From positions 26,080 to 90,079 of the forward strand of contig NZ_DASRBQ010000180.1 in NCBI RefSeq assembly GCF_035653575.1: a stretch of 64,000 nt of DNA, written 5' to 3'. How positions within the stretch are numbered: position 1 is the first letter of the stretch; each line of letters begins with the position of its first letter. A model generated the notes under the pieces. That model made no database searches, was not told where the DNA came from, and saw only the letters and a program-made list of their open reading frames with translations. This DNA comes from Actinocrinis sp035653575 (lineage in GTDB: Bacteria > Actinomycetota > Actinomycetes > Streptomycetales > Catenulisporaceae). Below, piece by piece: positions 8,746 through 17,377 of this stretch. The translations under genes were made by a program, and so were the position numbers.

Positions 8746-9633
8746 TCCCGCGATCGTGTCGGTCGCTTCGCGGCGACGCCCGGCGCGGCGCAGCGCGGCG
8801 CCGGCCGCCACGACCCCTGCCGTCGCACCGACGGCGGCGGAGCCCGGCAAGCCGATGCGCATCAGGCGCACCCCAGTGCGGTAATCGATGACCGGCCAGC
8901 CCTGCTCCTGTGCGTAGTGCCGCAGCTTGTGGTCGGGGTTGACCGCGTGTGGGTGGCCGACGGAGTTGAGCATCGGCAGGTCGTTCGCCGAGTCCGAGTA
9001 CGCGTGGCAGGAGGCTAGCGGGTAGCCCTCGCGCTCGGCCAGCGCCCGCATCGCCTCGCCCTTGGCCGGACCGTGCAGCACGTCTCCGCAGATGCGTCCG
9101 GAGTAGACGCCGTCGACGGTCTCGGCCACGGTGCCCAGCGCCCCGGTGAAGCCGAGCCGGATCGCGACGATGTTCGCCAGCTCGAACGGGGCCGCCGTCA
9201 GCAGCCAGACCGGCTCGCCGCGGTTCAGGTGCGCCTGCGCCAGCGCGCGGGTGCCCGGCCAGATCTTGCGCTCGAGGTAGTCGTCGAAGATCCGGTGGCA
9301 GATGTCGGTCATCTCGTCCGCGGTGCGCCCGGCGACGAAGGACAGTGCCCGCTCCCGGGTGGACTCGACCTGCTCGTGGCGCTCGCCGCGGACCCGGAAG
9401 GTCAGCTGGCCCCAGCCGAACCTGGCGATGTCCCGGCCGTTCAGCAGCCGGTGCGCGGCAAGGCCGCGGGCCAGGTGGAACAGCGAGGCGCCCTGAATCA
9501 GCGTGTTGTCCAGGTCGAAGAAGGCCGCGGTGCGCGGGCCGTGGCCGGGCGGATCGGACGGATTCGCGTCACCCGGAGCGGGCCGAAGCAGCTTGAATTC
9601 GGCGAGCGCGGGTGCGTCGAGGCCGGTTGCCAT
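8743..9633 (-). CDS. HAD-IB family hydrolase (SerB1-like phosphatase)
   Basis: About 296 residues from ATG 9633; an in-frame GTG at 9657 would add eight codons. HAD motif I is FFDLDNTLIQG (nucleophile Asp and acid Asp), motif II/III regions include LLTAAPFE and motif IV is YSDSANDLPML, placing it in subclass IB with phosphoserine-phosphatase-like enzymes. A C-terminal hydrophobic Gly/Ala segment (about 260-285) may touch the membrane. Mycobacteria carry serB1 (Rv0505c) at the same place in this gene block. The substrate is not proven to be phosphoserine: members of this subgroup act on several phosphomonoesters. Confidence 0.85.
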   Translation of the reverse strand: MATGLDAPALAEFKLLRPAPGDANPSDPPGHGPRTAAFFDLDNTLIQGASLFHLARGLAAHRLLNGRDIARFGWGQLTFRVRGERHEQVESTRERALSFVAGRTADEMTDICHRIFDDYLERKIWPGTRALAQAHLNRGEPVWLLTAAPFELANIVAIRLGFTGALGTVAETVDGVYSGRICGDVLHGPAKGEAMRALAEREGYPLASCHAYSDSANDLPMLNSVGHPHAVNPDHKLRHYAQEQGWPVIDYRTGVRLMRIGLPGSAAVGATAGVVAAGAALRRAGRRREATDTIAG

Positions 9634-9706
9634 GCTTGTAGACCATACTCGCAACACGGTAACTCCACGTTCGGCTTTGATGCCTGCTTGGTTACGGCCT
9701 TGCGAC

Positions 9707-9712
9707 TACTGT
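9707..9712 (+). promoter_or_regulatory. -10 element of a leaderless-type promoter
   Basis: TACTGT lies 8 nt before the ATG at 9721. A GAGGG string directly against the ATG is too close to serve as a ribosome site, which favours a leaderless transcript. Confidence 0.45.
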
Positions 9713-9720
9713 GCGAGGGT

Positions 9721-9966
9721 ATGGAGTCCCAGTCCCCTCGGATCACCCTGATCGGCAAGCCCGGTTGTCACCTGTGCGACGACGCCCGTGCCGTGGTCGC
9801 CCGCGTCGCCGAGGAGCTGGGCGTGGGCTGGACCGAACTCGACATCACCCGGGACAAGTCTCTCGCCGAGCAGTACTGGGAGCAGATCCCGGTGACGCTG
9901 GTGGACGGCCGCCGACACGACTACTGGCGGGTGGACGAGGCGCGGCTGCGCGCCGCACTGCGTTGA
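9721..9966 (+). CDS. glutaredoxin family protein
   Basis: An 81-residue thioredoxin-fold protein with the redox pair CHLC (Cys16 and Cys19), the cis-Pro block QIPVTLVDG and a C-terminal helix. It matches the small glutaredoxin-like protein found before rex/hemA in Streptomyces and before hemA in mycobacteria (Rv0508). It probably reduces protein or mycothiol mixed disulphides in the cytoplasm; the partner is unknown. The ATG at 9721 is the only start giving a normal family length. It is divergent from the HAD phosphatase gene. Confidence 0.9.
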   Translation: MESQSPRITLIGKPGCHLCDDARAVVARVAEELGVGWTELDITRDKSLAEQYWEQIPVTLVDGRRHDYWRVDEARLRAALR

Positions 9967-10094
9967 ATCAGACAGCGTGATAAATCCTTGTCGCGCATCG
10001 TCCGGCAGTGAGCTGGTGTTTCGCCTAGAACAGCGCTAAAGCCGCTGTGACTTCAGTCGCATCCCGCGCTGGCGCGGCCCTGGAGCCGGTCCGT

Positions 10095-10119
10095 CTGACC
10101 TGGTCAGTGTACAGGTCAG
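10095..10119. promoter_or_regulatory. 8-bp inverted repeat upstream of rex, candidate operator
   Basis: CTGACCTG (10095-10102) and CAGGTCAG (10112-10119) are perfect inverted arms 9 bp apart, about 50 bases before the Rex site. The regulator is unknown. Confidence 0.4.
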
Positions 10120-10168
10120 CGGGCAAGTCGGACGATAGTAGACTTTTCGGGCAATTCGGGAACGCACT

Positions 10169-10186
10169 TTGTGCGCGCGTTCACAA
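10169..10186. promoter_or_regulatory. Rex operator (ROP) and promoter of rex-hemACD
   Basis: TTGTGCGCGCGTTCACAA matches the Rex consensus TTGTGAANNNNTTCACAA at 12 of 14 defined positions. TTGTGC may double as the -35 element, with TACGCT (10192-10197) as -10 at 17 nt spacing, so bound Rex would block transcription. This fits the known autoregulation of Streptomyces rex by NADH/NAD+ ratio. The rest of the 312-bp gap holds only the inverted repeat at 10095. Confidence 0.8.
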
Positions 10187-10278
10187 GGTCTTACGCTGTC
10201 GGACAGGTGCTGAGGCAGACCCACAATCGTGGCGCGCTCCGGCAACAGTCCCACCGCGACAGCGCCTTCAGGAGCACG

Positions 10279-11160
10279 ATGGCCACCTTGCGTACCCAAG
10301 GCCCCAGGGGCGAAGGTCCCACGGGCCGCGGCGGCGAAGGTCCCGCGGGCCGCGCCTCGGCCATTCCGGAGGCGACCGTGGCCCGGCTTCCGGTGTACCT
10401 GCGTGCGCTACGGGCGCTGGCCGAGCGCGGTACCGCGACTGCCTCCTCCGAGGAACTGGCGACGATCGCCGGAGTCAACTCCGCCAAGCTGCGCAAGGAT
10501 CTCTCCTACCTCGGCTCGTACGGAACCCGAGGCGTCGGCTACGACGTCGAGTACCTCATCTACCAGATCTCCCGCGAGCTCGGCCTCTCCCAGGACTGGC
10601 CGGTCGCCATCATCGGCATCGGCAACCTCGGGCACGCCCTGGCCAACTACGGCGGCTTCGTCAGCCGCGGCTTCCGCATCGCCGCGCTGCTCGACGCCGA
10701 CCCGCGGCTGTCCGGCAACCGGGTCGCCGGCCTGGTGATCCGGCACATCGACGAGCTCGACGAGGTCATCGCCGACAACGGCATCTCCATCGCGGTGATC
10801 GCGGTGCCGCCCGAGGCCGCCCAGGAGGTGGCGAACCGGCTGGTGGCCGCGGGCGTGACCTCCATCCTGAACTTCGCCCCCGCCGTGGTGACGGTGCCGG
10901 CGGGGGTGGATCTGCGCAAGGTGGACCTGTCCATCGAGCTGCAGATCCTCGCGTTCCACGAGCAACGCAAGACCGCCAACCAAGCCGCTCCCGGCACACT
11001 GCGTGGTGCGCGTGCGGTACGGCGCCTGCGCGAGGATCCCGTTAATCCCGGCGAATTCGACGATTCGGCAAGCGCGACCGGGTATGCGGACCCGACCGCG
11101 GACACCGAGCCGATCCCGCGCTACAGCTACGACGAATTCAACGAAGTGAGGCCGGCATGA
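10279..11160 (+). CDS. rex: redox-sensing transcriptional repressor Rex
   Basis: A 293-residue protein. Residues 30-80 form the winged helix (AGVNSAKLRKDLSYLGSYGT), followed by the Rossmann NAD(H)-binding domain with GIGNLGHAL and the C-terminal helix that swaps between subunits. Rex leaves DNA when NADH rises, linking gene expression to respiratory state. ATG 10279 has AGGAG 4 nt upstream. The N-terminus carries two 8-residue repeats (GEGPTGRG/GEGPAGRA, 24-bp DNA period), and about 50 extra residues at the C-terminus are polar. The stop overlaps hemA by 4 bp, so it heads the haem operon. Confidence 0.96.
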   Translation: MATLRTQGPRGEGPTGRGGEGPAGRASAIPEATVARLPVYLRALRALAERGTATASSEELATIAGVNSAKLRKDLSYLGSYGTRGVGYDVEYLIYQISRELGLSQDWPVAIIGIGNLGHALANYGGFVSRGFRIAALLDADPRLSGNRVAGLVIRHIDELDEVIADNGISIAVIAVPPEAAQEVANRLVAAGVTSILNFAPAVVTVPAGVDLRKVDLSIELQILAFHEQRKTANQAAPGTLRGARAVRRLREDPVNPGEFDDSASATGYADPTADTEPIPRYSYDEFNEVRPA

Positions 11161-12536
11161 GCCTGCTGGTGGTCGGCCTGTCCCATCGCACCGCCCCGAT
11201 CCCGTTGCTGGAGAAGGCCGCGCTGCCGCCCGAGCGGGTCGCGAAGCTGATCGGTGATGCCGTCGGCACGGAGCACGTGACCGAGGCGATAGCGGTCGCG
11301 ACGTGCAACCGCTTGGAGATCTACGCCGACGTCACGCGCTTCCACGGCGCGCTGGCCGACCTCTCCGATCTGGTCAGCCTGCACTCCGGTATCCCGGTCG
11401 AGGAGCTGACCGAGCACCTCTACGTGCACTACGACAACCGGGCCGTGCAGCACCTGTTCAACGTCGCCTGCGGCTTGGACTCGATGGTGGTCGGCGAGCC
11501 GCAGATCCTCGGGCAACTGCGCAGCGCGCTCGCGGCGGGACAGGCGGAAGGTACGGCGGGACGGGTCGTCAATGACCTGACCCAGACCGCGCTGCGGGTG
11601 GGCAAGCGCGCGCACAGCGAGACCGGGCTCGACCGCGCCGGCCAGTCGCTGGTCACCGCGGCGCTCGACCTCGCGGTGCCGCTGCTTGAGGGCGGCCGCC
11701 CGGCCAAGGCCGTGGTGGTCGGCGCGGGCTCGATGTCCTCGCTCGCCGCGACCACGCTCGCCCGGCTCTTCCCGGGTCTGGACCTGACCGTGGTCAACCG
11801 CACGCCCGACCGGGCCGGCCGGCTCGCCGAGACGGTCGGGGCCCGGGCGCTGGGCCTTGACCGGCTGACCGAGAGCCTGGCCGGCGCCGACCTGGTGATC
11901 TCGTGCACGGGCGCAGTGGACACGGTCATCTCGCCGGCCGATTTCGGACCGGCCGGTGACGCGGTCGCGGCGCAGGGCGGCACCCGCCCCCGGGTCGTCG
12001 TCGACCTCGCCCTGCCGCGCGACGTCGCGCCCGAGGTCGGCACGCTGCCCGGACTGACCCTGATCGACCTGGAGCGGATCGCCGACGCCGAACGCGACGG
12101 CGCCGCGCGGGTCGAGGCGGGCAGCGTCGAGGCGGTGCGCAGGATCGTGGCCGAAGAGGTCGTCGCTTACGCCGCGGCCCAGCGCGCCGCGACCGTGGGC
12201 CCGACCGTCACCGCGCTGCGCGGCATGGCCGCCGACGTCGTCGAGGCGGAGCTCGCCCGGTTCGACGGCCGGCTGCCCGAGCTCGACGCCAAGGCGCGCG
12301 CCGAGGTCGCCAACACGGTGCGGCGCGTCGTGGACAAGCTGCTGCACGAGCCCACGGTCCGGGTCAAGCAGCTGGCCTCGGACCCCGGCGGCACCTCGTA
12401 CGCGGTGGCGCTGCGAGAGCTGTTCAACCTCGACCCGGCCGCGCCCGCCGCGGTCAGCCGGGCTGAACCGGTCTTGGCCGATGAAGCGGCCAAGACCGGC
12501 GACGCGGACCCGGCTAGAGAAGAAGGCACCGTATGA
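11157..12536 (+). CDS. hemA: glutamyl-tRNA reductase
   Basis: A 459-residue enzyme that reduces glutamyl-tRNA(Glu) to glutamate-1-semialdehyde with NADPH, the first committed step of C5-pathway tetrapyrrole synthesis. The catalytic Cys50 is in ATCNRLEIY; the NADPH domain shows VVGAGSMSSLAA and the shikimate-dehydrogenase-like VISCTGA; a dimerisation helix region follows from about residue 320. It is translationally coupled to rex (ATGA overlap) and to hemC. Co-transcription with rex puts haem synthesis under redox control. Confidence 0.97.
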   Translation: MSLLVVGLSHRTAPIPLLEKAALPPERVAKLIGDAVGTEHVTEAIAVATCNRLEIYADVTRFHGALADLSDLVSLHSGIPVEELTEHLYVHYDNRAVQHLFNVACGLDSMVVGEPQILGQLRSALAAGQAEGTAGRVVNDLTQTALRVGKRAHSETGLDRAGQSLVTAALDLAVPLLEGGRPAKAVVVGAGSMSSLAATTLARLFPGLDLTVVNRTPDRAGRLAETVGARALGLDRLTESLAGADLVISCTGAVDTVISPADFGPAGDAVAAQGGTRPRVVVDLALPRDVAPEVGTLPGLTLIDLERIADAERDGAARVEAGSVEAVRRIVAEEVVAYAAAQRAATVGPTVTALRGMAADVVEAELARFDGRLPELDAKARAEVANTVRRVVDKLLHEPTVRVKQLASDPGGTSYAVALRELFNLDPAAPAAVSRAEPVLADEAAKTGDADPAREEGTV

Positions 12537-13474
12537 CCGGTCAGCCACTGCGGGTGGGAACACTGCGGCTGGGAACCAGGCGCTCCAAACTCGCCCTCGC
12601 GCAATCCGGACTGGTCGCGCACGCGGTCACCGAGGCCACCGGGCGTCAGGTCGAGCTGGTGGAGATCACCACCTACGGCGACGTCTCCAAGGAGGCGCTG
12701 ACGCAGATCGGCGGCACCGGGGTCTTCGTCAACGCGCTGCGTGACGCGCTGCTGGACGGCCGCGTCGACTTCGCGGTGCACTCGCTCAAGGACCTGCCGA
12801 CCGCCGAGCCGGCCGACCTCGCGCTGGCCGCGGTGCCGGAACGCGAGGACGTGCGGGATGTGCTGGTCGCCCGCGACCAGCTCAAGTTCGCGGACCTGCC
12901 GGCTGGCGCGCGGATCGGCACCGGTTCGCCGCGCCGGGCCGCCCAGCTGCGGCTGCTGCGCCAGGACGTGGAGATCGTCGCGGTGCGCGGCAATGTGGAC
13001 ACGCGCGTCGGCTACGTGACCAAGGGCGAGCTCGACGCCGTCGTGCTCGCCTACGCCGGTCTGCACCGCCTCGGCCGGATCGGCGAGGCGACCGACTACT
13101 TCGACCCGGCCGCGCTGCTGCCGGCTCCCGGACAGGGAGCCCTCGCGGTGGAGTGCCGGGCCGCGGACGGCGAGCTCATCGGACAGCTCGCCGCGCTGGA
13201 CCACCGGCCCACCCGGGCCGCGGTCAAGGCCGAGCGGGCGCTGTTGGCCTCGCTCGAAGCGGGGTGTTCCGCACCGGTCGGCGGCTATGCCGTCGCCTCG
13301 GCGCACGAACTGCAGTTGACCGGGACGGTGACCGAGGTAGTGGCCTCGGGCGTACCACGGTCGATAAGGATGTCCGCCACCGGAAGCCCGCAGGAGGCTG
13401 AGCGGCTCGGGCGCGAGCTCGCCGCTCGGATGCTCGCTGAGGGCGCCGCAGGACTGATGGGGAAGCAGCCGTGA
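12533..13474 (+). CDS. hemC: hydroxymethylbilane synthase (porphobilinogen deaminase)
   Basis: A 313-residue enzyme that polymerises four porphobilinogens to hydroxymethylbilane. The dipyrromethane cofactor attaches to Cys245 in LEAGCSAPVGG. Other family blocks are GTRRSKLALAQS, HSLKDLPT, GTGSPRR and PAPGQGALAVE. Length and motifs are normal. The ATG overlaps the hemA stop and the TGA overlaps the hemD-fusion GTG start, both by 4 bp. Confidence 0.97.
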   Translation: MTGQPLRVGTLRLGTRRSKLALAQSGLVAHAVTEATGRQVELVEITTYGDVSKEALTQIGGTGVFVNALRDALLDGRVDFAVHSLKDLPTAEPADLALAAVPEREDVRDVLVARDQLKFADLPAGARIGTGSPRRAAQLRLLRQDVEIVAVRGNVDTRVGYVTKGELDAVVLAYAGLHRLGRIGEATDYFDPAALLPAPGQGALAVECRAADGELIGQLAALDHRPTRAAVKAERALLASLEAGCSAPVGGYAVASAHELQLTGTVTEVVASGVPRSIRMSATGSPQEAERLGRELAARMLAEGAAGLMGKQP

Positions 13475-15384
13475 CTATCACGACCGGGTCGGTAGCAACG
13501 CAGACCGCGGTACCGCACACCAAACCGCGCAGCACCGAAGATTCCGATCTCGCTGTGTTGAACGGCTCTGTTTCAACCGGTGCCGCGACGAACGGCGTAC
13601 CGCTCAACGGCTCGGTCGGTGGCGTCCTGCTCGGCGAGGCGGCGGACGCGCTGGTGGATCAGGACTCCGAGGCCGAACCGCAGCGCTCGAGCGCCGCGAC
13701 CCGCGCCCGGGTCAGCTTCGTCGGCGCCGGACCCGGCGACCCCGATCTGCTGACGGTCCGGGCGGCCGCGCTGCTCGCGGACGCGGACGTGCTTGTCGTC
13801 GACTCCCGGCTGCGCGCCCGCTTCGAGCCGCGCTGCCACGAGCGGGTCCAGGTCATCGAGCTCGGGCTCGCCACGCCGGCGGACGAGCTGCCGGACCCGG
13901 CCGACGCAGCCGCCGCGCCGGGCATCGGCGCCGGCGCGCACCCGCTGGCATGCATCGACGAGGTCGCCGCCGCGGTGCGCGAGGGCAAGTCGGTGGTCCG
14001 CCTGCTCGACGGCGACCCCGGCCTCTTCGGCTCCTTCGAGGCCGAGGCCGCGGCCTGCGCCAAGGCCGGCCTGCCGTTCGAGGTGGTGCCCGGGCTCGCC
14101 CGCGCGACCGCCGTCCCGGTCTTCGCGGGCATCCCGCTGACCAAGGGCTCGATCGGCGACGTGCGGCTGCTGTCCGCCCCGCGTCCGGACGGGAACGCCG
14201 ACTTCACCGCCTGGTCCGACTGGCACCGGCAGCTCGGCGAGGCCGGAGCGGCCAGCTCCACCCTGGTGCTGCTCGGCATCGGCGACCGCATCGACGAGGT
14301 GGCCGCGGAGCTGCTGGCCGCCGGCCGTCCGGGCAGCACCCCGGTCGCGGTGACCATCGACGGCTCGCTCACCTCGCAGCGGACCGTCACCGGCACGCTG
14401 GACCGGATCGCTGCCACGCTCAAGGCCGAGCCGGTCAAGTCCTCCGCGGCCGCGCTCTCCGCGGATACCGTGGTGGTCGTGGGTTCGGTGGTGGAACGCC
14501 GCTCCGAGCTGTCCTGGTACGAGACCAAGCCGCTGTTCGGCTGGCGGGTGCTGGTCCCGCGCACCAAGGAGCAGGCTGGGGCGCTCAGCGAGCAGTTGCA
14601 GTCCTACGGCGCAGTGCCGCACGAGGTGCCGACCATCGCCGTGGAGCCGCCGCGCACCCCGCAGCAGATGGAGCGCGCGGTCAAGGGCCTGGTCACCGGA
14701 CGGTACGAGTGGGTGGCCTTCACCTCGGCCAATGCGGTCAAGGCGGTGGCTGAGAAGTTCGAGGAGTACGGGCTCGACGCGCGTGCCTTCGCCGGGATCA
14801 AGGTCGCCGCGGTCGGCGAGCAGACCGCCAAGGCGCTGCGTGCCTTCGGCGTCGTGCCGGACCTGGTGCCCTCCGGCGACCAGTCGGCGGCCGGGCTGCT
14901 CGAGGACTTCCCGGCCTACGATCCGGCTTTCGACCCCATCGAGCGGGTCTTCCTGCCGCGCGCGGACATCGCCACCGAGACGCTGGTGGCCGGTCTGGTC
15001 GAGCTGGGCTGGGAGGTGGACGACGTGACCGCGTACCGCACGGTGCGCGCCGCGCCGCCGCCCGCCGAGGTGCGCGAGGCGATCAAGGGCGGCGGCTTCG
15101 ACGCGGTCCTGTTCACCTCCTCCTCCACGGTCAAGAACCTGGTCGGCATCGCGGGCAAGCCGCACGCCTCGACGGTGATCGCGTGCATCGGTCCGCAGAC
15201 CGCGAAGACGGCCGAGGAGCACGGCCTGCGCGTGGACGTGCTCGCGCCGTCGCCGAGCGCCGCGGTGCTGGCCGAGGCACTGGCCGCGTTCGGACAGGCC
15301 CGGCGCGAGGCCGCGATCGCGGCCGGTGAGCCGGTGCTGCGGCCTTCGGAGCGACGCTCCTCGCGGGCCCGGCGCGCGAAGTAA
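13471..15384 (+). CDS. hemD: uroporphyrinogen-III C-methyltransferase / uroporphyrinogen-III synthase fusion
   Basis: A 637-residue fusion. Residues 1-70 are a low-complexity leader. About 72-330 is a tetrapyrrole methylase domain (FVGAGPGDPDLLTVRA, DGDPGLFGS, VPGLARATAVPVFAGIPLT), and about 350-615 is HemD (GWRVLVPRTKEQAGAL, TSANAVKA, FTSSSTVKNL). HemD cyclises hydroxymethylbilane to uroporphyrinogen III; the methylase makes precorrin-2 for B12 or sirohaem. The methylase half is divergent: the usual YDxLV after the first motif reads VVDSRL. Such fusions are normal in Streptomyces. The GTG at 13471 overlaps the hemC stop. The C-terminus is Arg-rich. Confidence 0.93.
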   Translation: MTITTGSVATQTAVPHTKPRSTEDSDLAVLNGSVSTGAATNGVPLNGSVGGVLLGEAADALVDQDSEAEPQRSSAATRARVSFVGAGPGDPDLLTVRAAALLADADVLVVDSRLRARFEPRCHERVQVIELGLATPADELPDPADAAAAPGIGAGAHPLACIDEVAAAVREGKSVVRLLDGDPGLFGSFEAEAAACAKAGLPFEVVPGLARATAVPVFAGIPLTKGSIGDVRLLSAPRPDGNADFTAWSDWHRQLGEAGAASSTLVLLGIGDRIDEVAAELLAAGRPGSTPVAVTIDGSLTSQRTVTGTLDRIAATLKAEPVKSSAAALSADTVVVVGSVVERRSELSWYETKPLFGWRVLVPRTKEQAGALSEQLQSYGAVPHEVPTIAVEPPRTPQQMERAVKGLVTGRYEWVAFTSANAVKAVAEKFEEYGLDARAFAGIKVAAVGEQTAKALRAFGVVPDLVPSGDQSAAGLLEDFPAYDPAFDPIERVFLPRADIATETLVAGLVELGWEVDDVTAYRTVRAAPPPAEVREAIKGGGFDAVLFTSSSTVKNLVGIAGKPHASTVIACIGPQTAKTAEEHGLRVDVLAPSPSAAVLAEALAAFGQARREAAIAAGEPVLRPSERRSSRARRAK

Positions 15385-15419
15385 GGCAGCAGTGACGCAG
15401 GGCGTTGAAGTAAGGCAGC
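15378..15419. repeat. 13-bp direct repeat including the hemD stop codon
   Basis: GAAGTAAGGCAGC at 15378-15390 contains the TAA stop and recurs at 15407-15419, a 29-bp offset. It is one of several gene-end duplications in this window. Confidence 0.75.
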
Positions 15420-15570
15420 GGCACAGACAAGCGGTACCGGTAGCAGGACAAGGCCAGGCGGCGCGCGGTGAACCGGAAGGCGCCGTCCGGGCGTGACGGG
15501 GTTGCATAACCGAATTCTGAACAGCGGCGGCGAATCCGGCGGATCTGAAGTCCGGGTTGAGCCAGGCGGA

Positions 15571-15576
15571 TAGGCT
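15571..15576 (+). promoter_or_regulatory. -10 element of a leaderless-type hemB promoter
   Basis: TAGGCT lies exactly 7 nt before the ATG at 15584. There is no Shine-Dalgarno sequence. It suggests hemB has its own promoter, separate from rex-hemACD. Confidence 0.6.
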
Positions 15577-15583
15577 GGTTTTC

Positions 15584-16567
15584 ATGACGGCATCCCAATT
15601 CCCGACCGTGCGGCCGAGGCGGCTGCGGCAGACGCCCGCGCTGCGCCGGCTGGTGGCCGAAACCCGGCTGCACCCGGCCGATTTCGTGCTGCCCATGTTC
15701 GTGAAGGAGGGCTTGGACGAGCCGGCGGCCATCGCCTCGATGCCGGGCGTCTACCAGCACACCCTCTCCAGCCTGCGCAAGGCGGCGCACGAGGCCGTGA
15801 CGGCCGGCGTCGGGGGACTGATGCTGTTCGCCGTGCCTGAGGAGCGGGACGCGATCGGCTCCGCCGCGGTCGATCCGAACGGCATCCTGCAGCGGGCGAT
15901 CCGCGAGGTGGCCGACGAGGTCGGCGACTCGACCGTGATCATGAGCGACCTGTGCCTGGACGAGTTCACCGACCACGGGCACTGCGGTGTCCTGCGCGCG
16001 GACGGCACGGTCGACAACGACGCGACGCTCGAGATCTACGGCGAGATGGCCGTCGCCCAGGCCGAGGCGGGCGCGCACCTGCTTGGCGCGAGCGGGATGA
16101 TGGACGGCCAGGTCGGCTTCGTGCGCCGGGCGCTGGACGCGGCCGGATATCAGGACACGGGCATACTGGCCTACGCCGCGAAGTACTCCTCGGCCTTCTT
16201 CGGGCCCTTCCGCGACGCGGTGGAGTCGCAGCTTAAGGGCGACCGCAAGACCTACCAGCAGAACCCGGCGAACGCCGTGGAGGCGCTGCGCGAGGTTCGG
16301 CTGGACCTGGCCGAGGGCGCGGACCTGGTGATGGTCAAGCCCGCCATGTCGTACCTGGACATCGTGCGCCGGGTCGCGGACGAGGTGGACGTGCCCGTGG
16401 CGGCCTATCAGATCTCCGGTGAGATGGCGACGGTCGAGGCGGCCGCGGCGAACGGCTGGATCGACCGGGACGCTGCCATCCTGGAGACGCTGACCTCGAT
16501 CAAGCGCGCCGGGGCGTCGATCATTCTGACGTACTGGGCGTTGGACGCGATCCGACTGCTCGGCTGA
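15584..16567 (+). CDS. hemB: delta-aminolevulinic acid dehydratase (porphobilinogen synthase)
   Basis: A 327-residue enzyme joining two 5-aminolevulinates to porphobilinogen. Schiff-base lysines are Lys200 (AAKYSSAFFGPF) and Lys252 (VMVKPAMSYLDI). The metal segment DLCLDEFTDHGHCG has Asp in place of one of the three zinc cysteines, which points to a magnesium-using form. ATG 15584 is supported by the leaderless promoter. Its 3' end overlaps the opposite-strand ABC gene by 47 bp. Confidence 0.97.
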   Translation: MTASQFPTVRPRRLRQTPALRRLVAETRLHPADFVLPMFVKEGLDEPAAIASMPGVYQHTLSSLRKAAHEAVTAGVGGLMLFAVPEERDAIGSAAVDPNGILQRAIREVADEVGDSTVIMSDLCLDEFTDHGHCGVLRADGTVDNDATLEIYGEMAVAQAEAGAHLLGASGMMDGQVGFVRRALDAAGYQDTGILAYAAKYSSAFFGPFRDAVESQLKGDRKTYQQNPANAVEALREVRLDLAEGADLVMVKPAMSYLDIVRRVADEVDVPVAAYQISGEMATVEAAAANGWIDRDAAILETLTSIKRAGASIILTYWALDAIRLLG

Positions 16568-17288
16568 CTCCCAACTCCAGCACTTCGTCGCTCACCGCGT
16601 CGATGAGTTCGGGGTCGTGCTCGACCAGGACGATCGCGAGACCGTCCCCGCGCAGCGCGCGCACCGTCCCGGCGAACTCCTCGACCTGCTGCTCGCTCAT
16701 GCCGGAGGAAGGCTCGTCGAGGAGCAGGACGCGAGCCCCGGCGGCCAGTGCGCGGGCGATCTCCACGATGCGGGCGACGCCGGTGGGCACGGCGGCGAGC
16801 GGCTGCCCGGCGAAGTCGACCAGACCGAAGCGGCGCAGCAGGTCGCGCACGATGACGGCTGGGTCGTCAGCGCGCCGTCCGGTTGAGCCGGACGACTCGT
16901 CCTGGCGCGGTTCGGTCGAGCGGGACAGCCCTCTTCCCGACAGTTCGGCGGCGACCAGCAGGTTGTCCGCGATATTGAGCGAGCTGAACGGCTCGAGGCG
17001 CTGGAAGGTGCGTCCCAGTCCCAGCCGGGCCCGCCGATGCACCGGCAGCCGCGTCACGTCCCGCCCGAACAGCCACACCCGGCCCGCCGTCGGCCGCAGC
17101 GACCCGCAGATCACATCGAGCAGGGTCGACTTGCCGACGCCGTTCGGCCCGACGAGTCCGAGCACCCGGGCCTCGCCAACCTCGAAGGTCACTTCGCGAA
17201 GTACCGGAACGCCCCGATAGCCAGCGGTAACGCCCTCGACGCGCAGGGGAGCGGATGGAATCAAATTCACATCTCCCTTAGCTCCCAT
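16521..17288 (-). CDS. orphan LivG-like ABC ATPase with degenerate signature motif
   Basis: A 255-residue ABC ATPase. Walker A is GPNGVGKST, Walker B VLLLDEPSSGM and the H-loop VEHD, with the long insert between Q-loop and signature seen in branched-chain amino-acid (LivG) ATPases. The signature, LSGGQ or LPYGQ in active relatives, reads VPTGVAR, so ATP sandwich formation may be impaired or altered. No permease or binding-protein gene is nearby. ATG 17288 has GGGAG 7 nt upstream. The last 15 codons overlap hemB antisense. Its partner, if any, is encoded elsewhere. Confidence 0.8.
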   Translation of the reverse strand: MGAKGDVNLIPSAPLRVEGVTAGYRGVPVLREVTFEVGEARVLGLVGPNGVGKSTLLDVICGSLRPTAGRVWLFGRDVTRLPVHRRARLGLGRTFQRLEPFSSLNIADNLLVAAELSGRGLSRSTEPRQDESSGSTGRRADDPAVIVRDLLRRFGLVDFAGQPLAAVPTGVARIVEIARALAAGARVLLLDEPSSGMSEQQVEEFAGTVRALRGDGLAIVLVEHDPELIDAVSDEVLELGVSRAVGSRPTPSTSE

Positions 17289-17377
17289 TCACAGACTCCC
17301 GTGATACAAAGCAGACTCGCGTGTAATCGGGGTACTTGTCATCCATCAAGCGGTGACGATCGGAACTTGGAGTGCCG

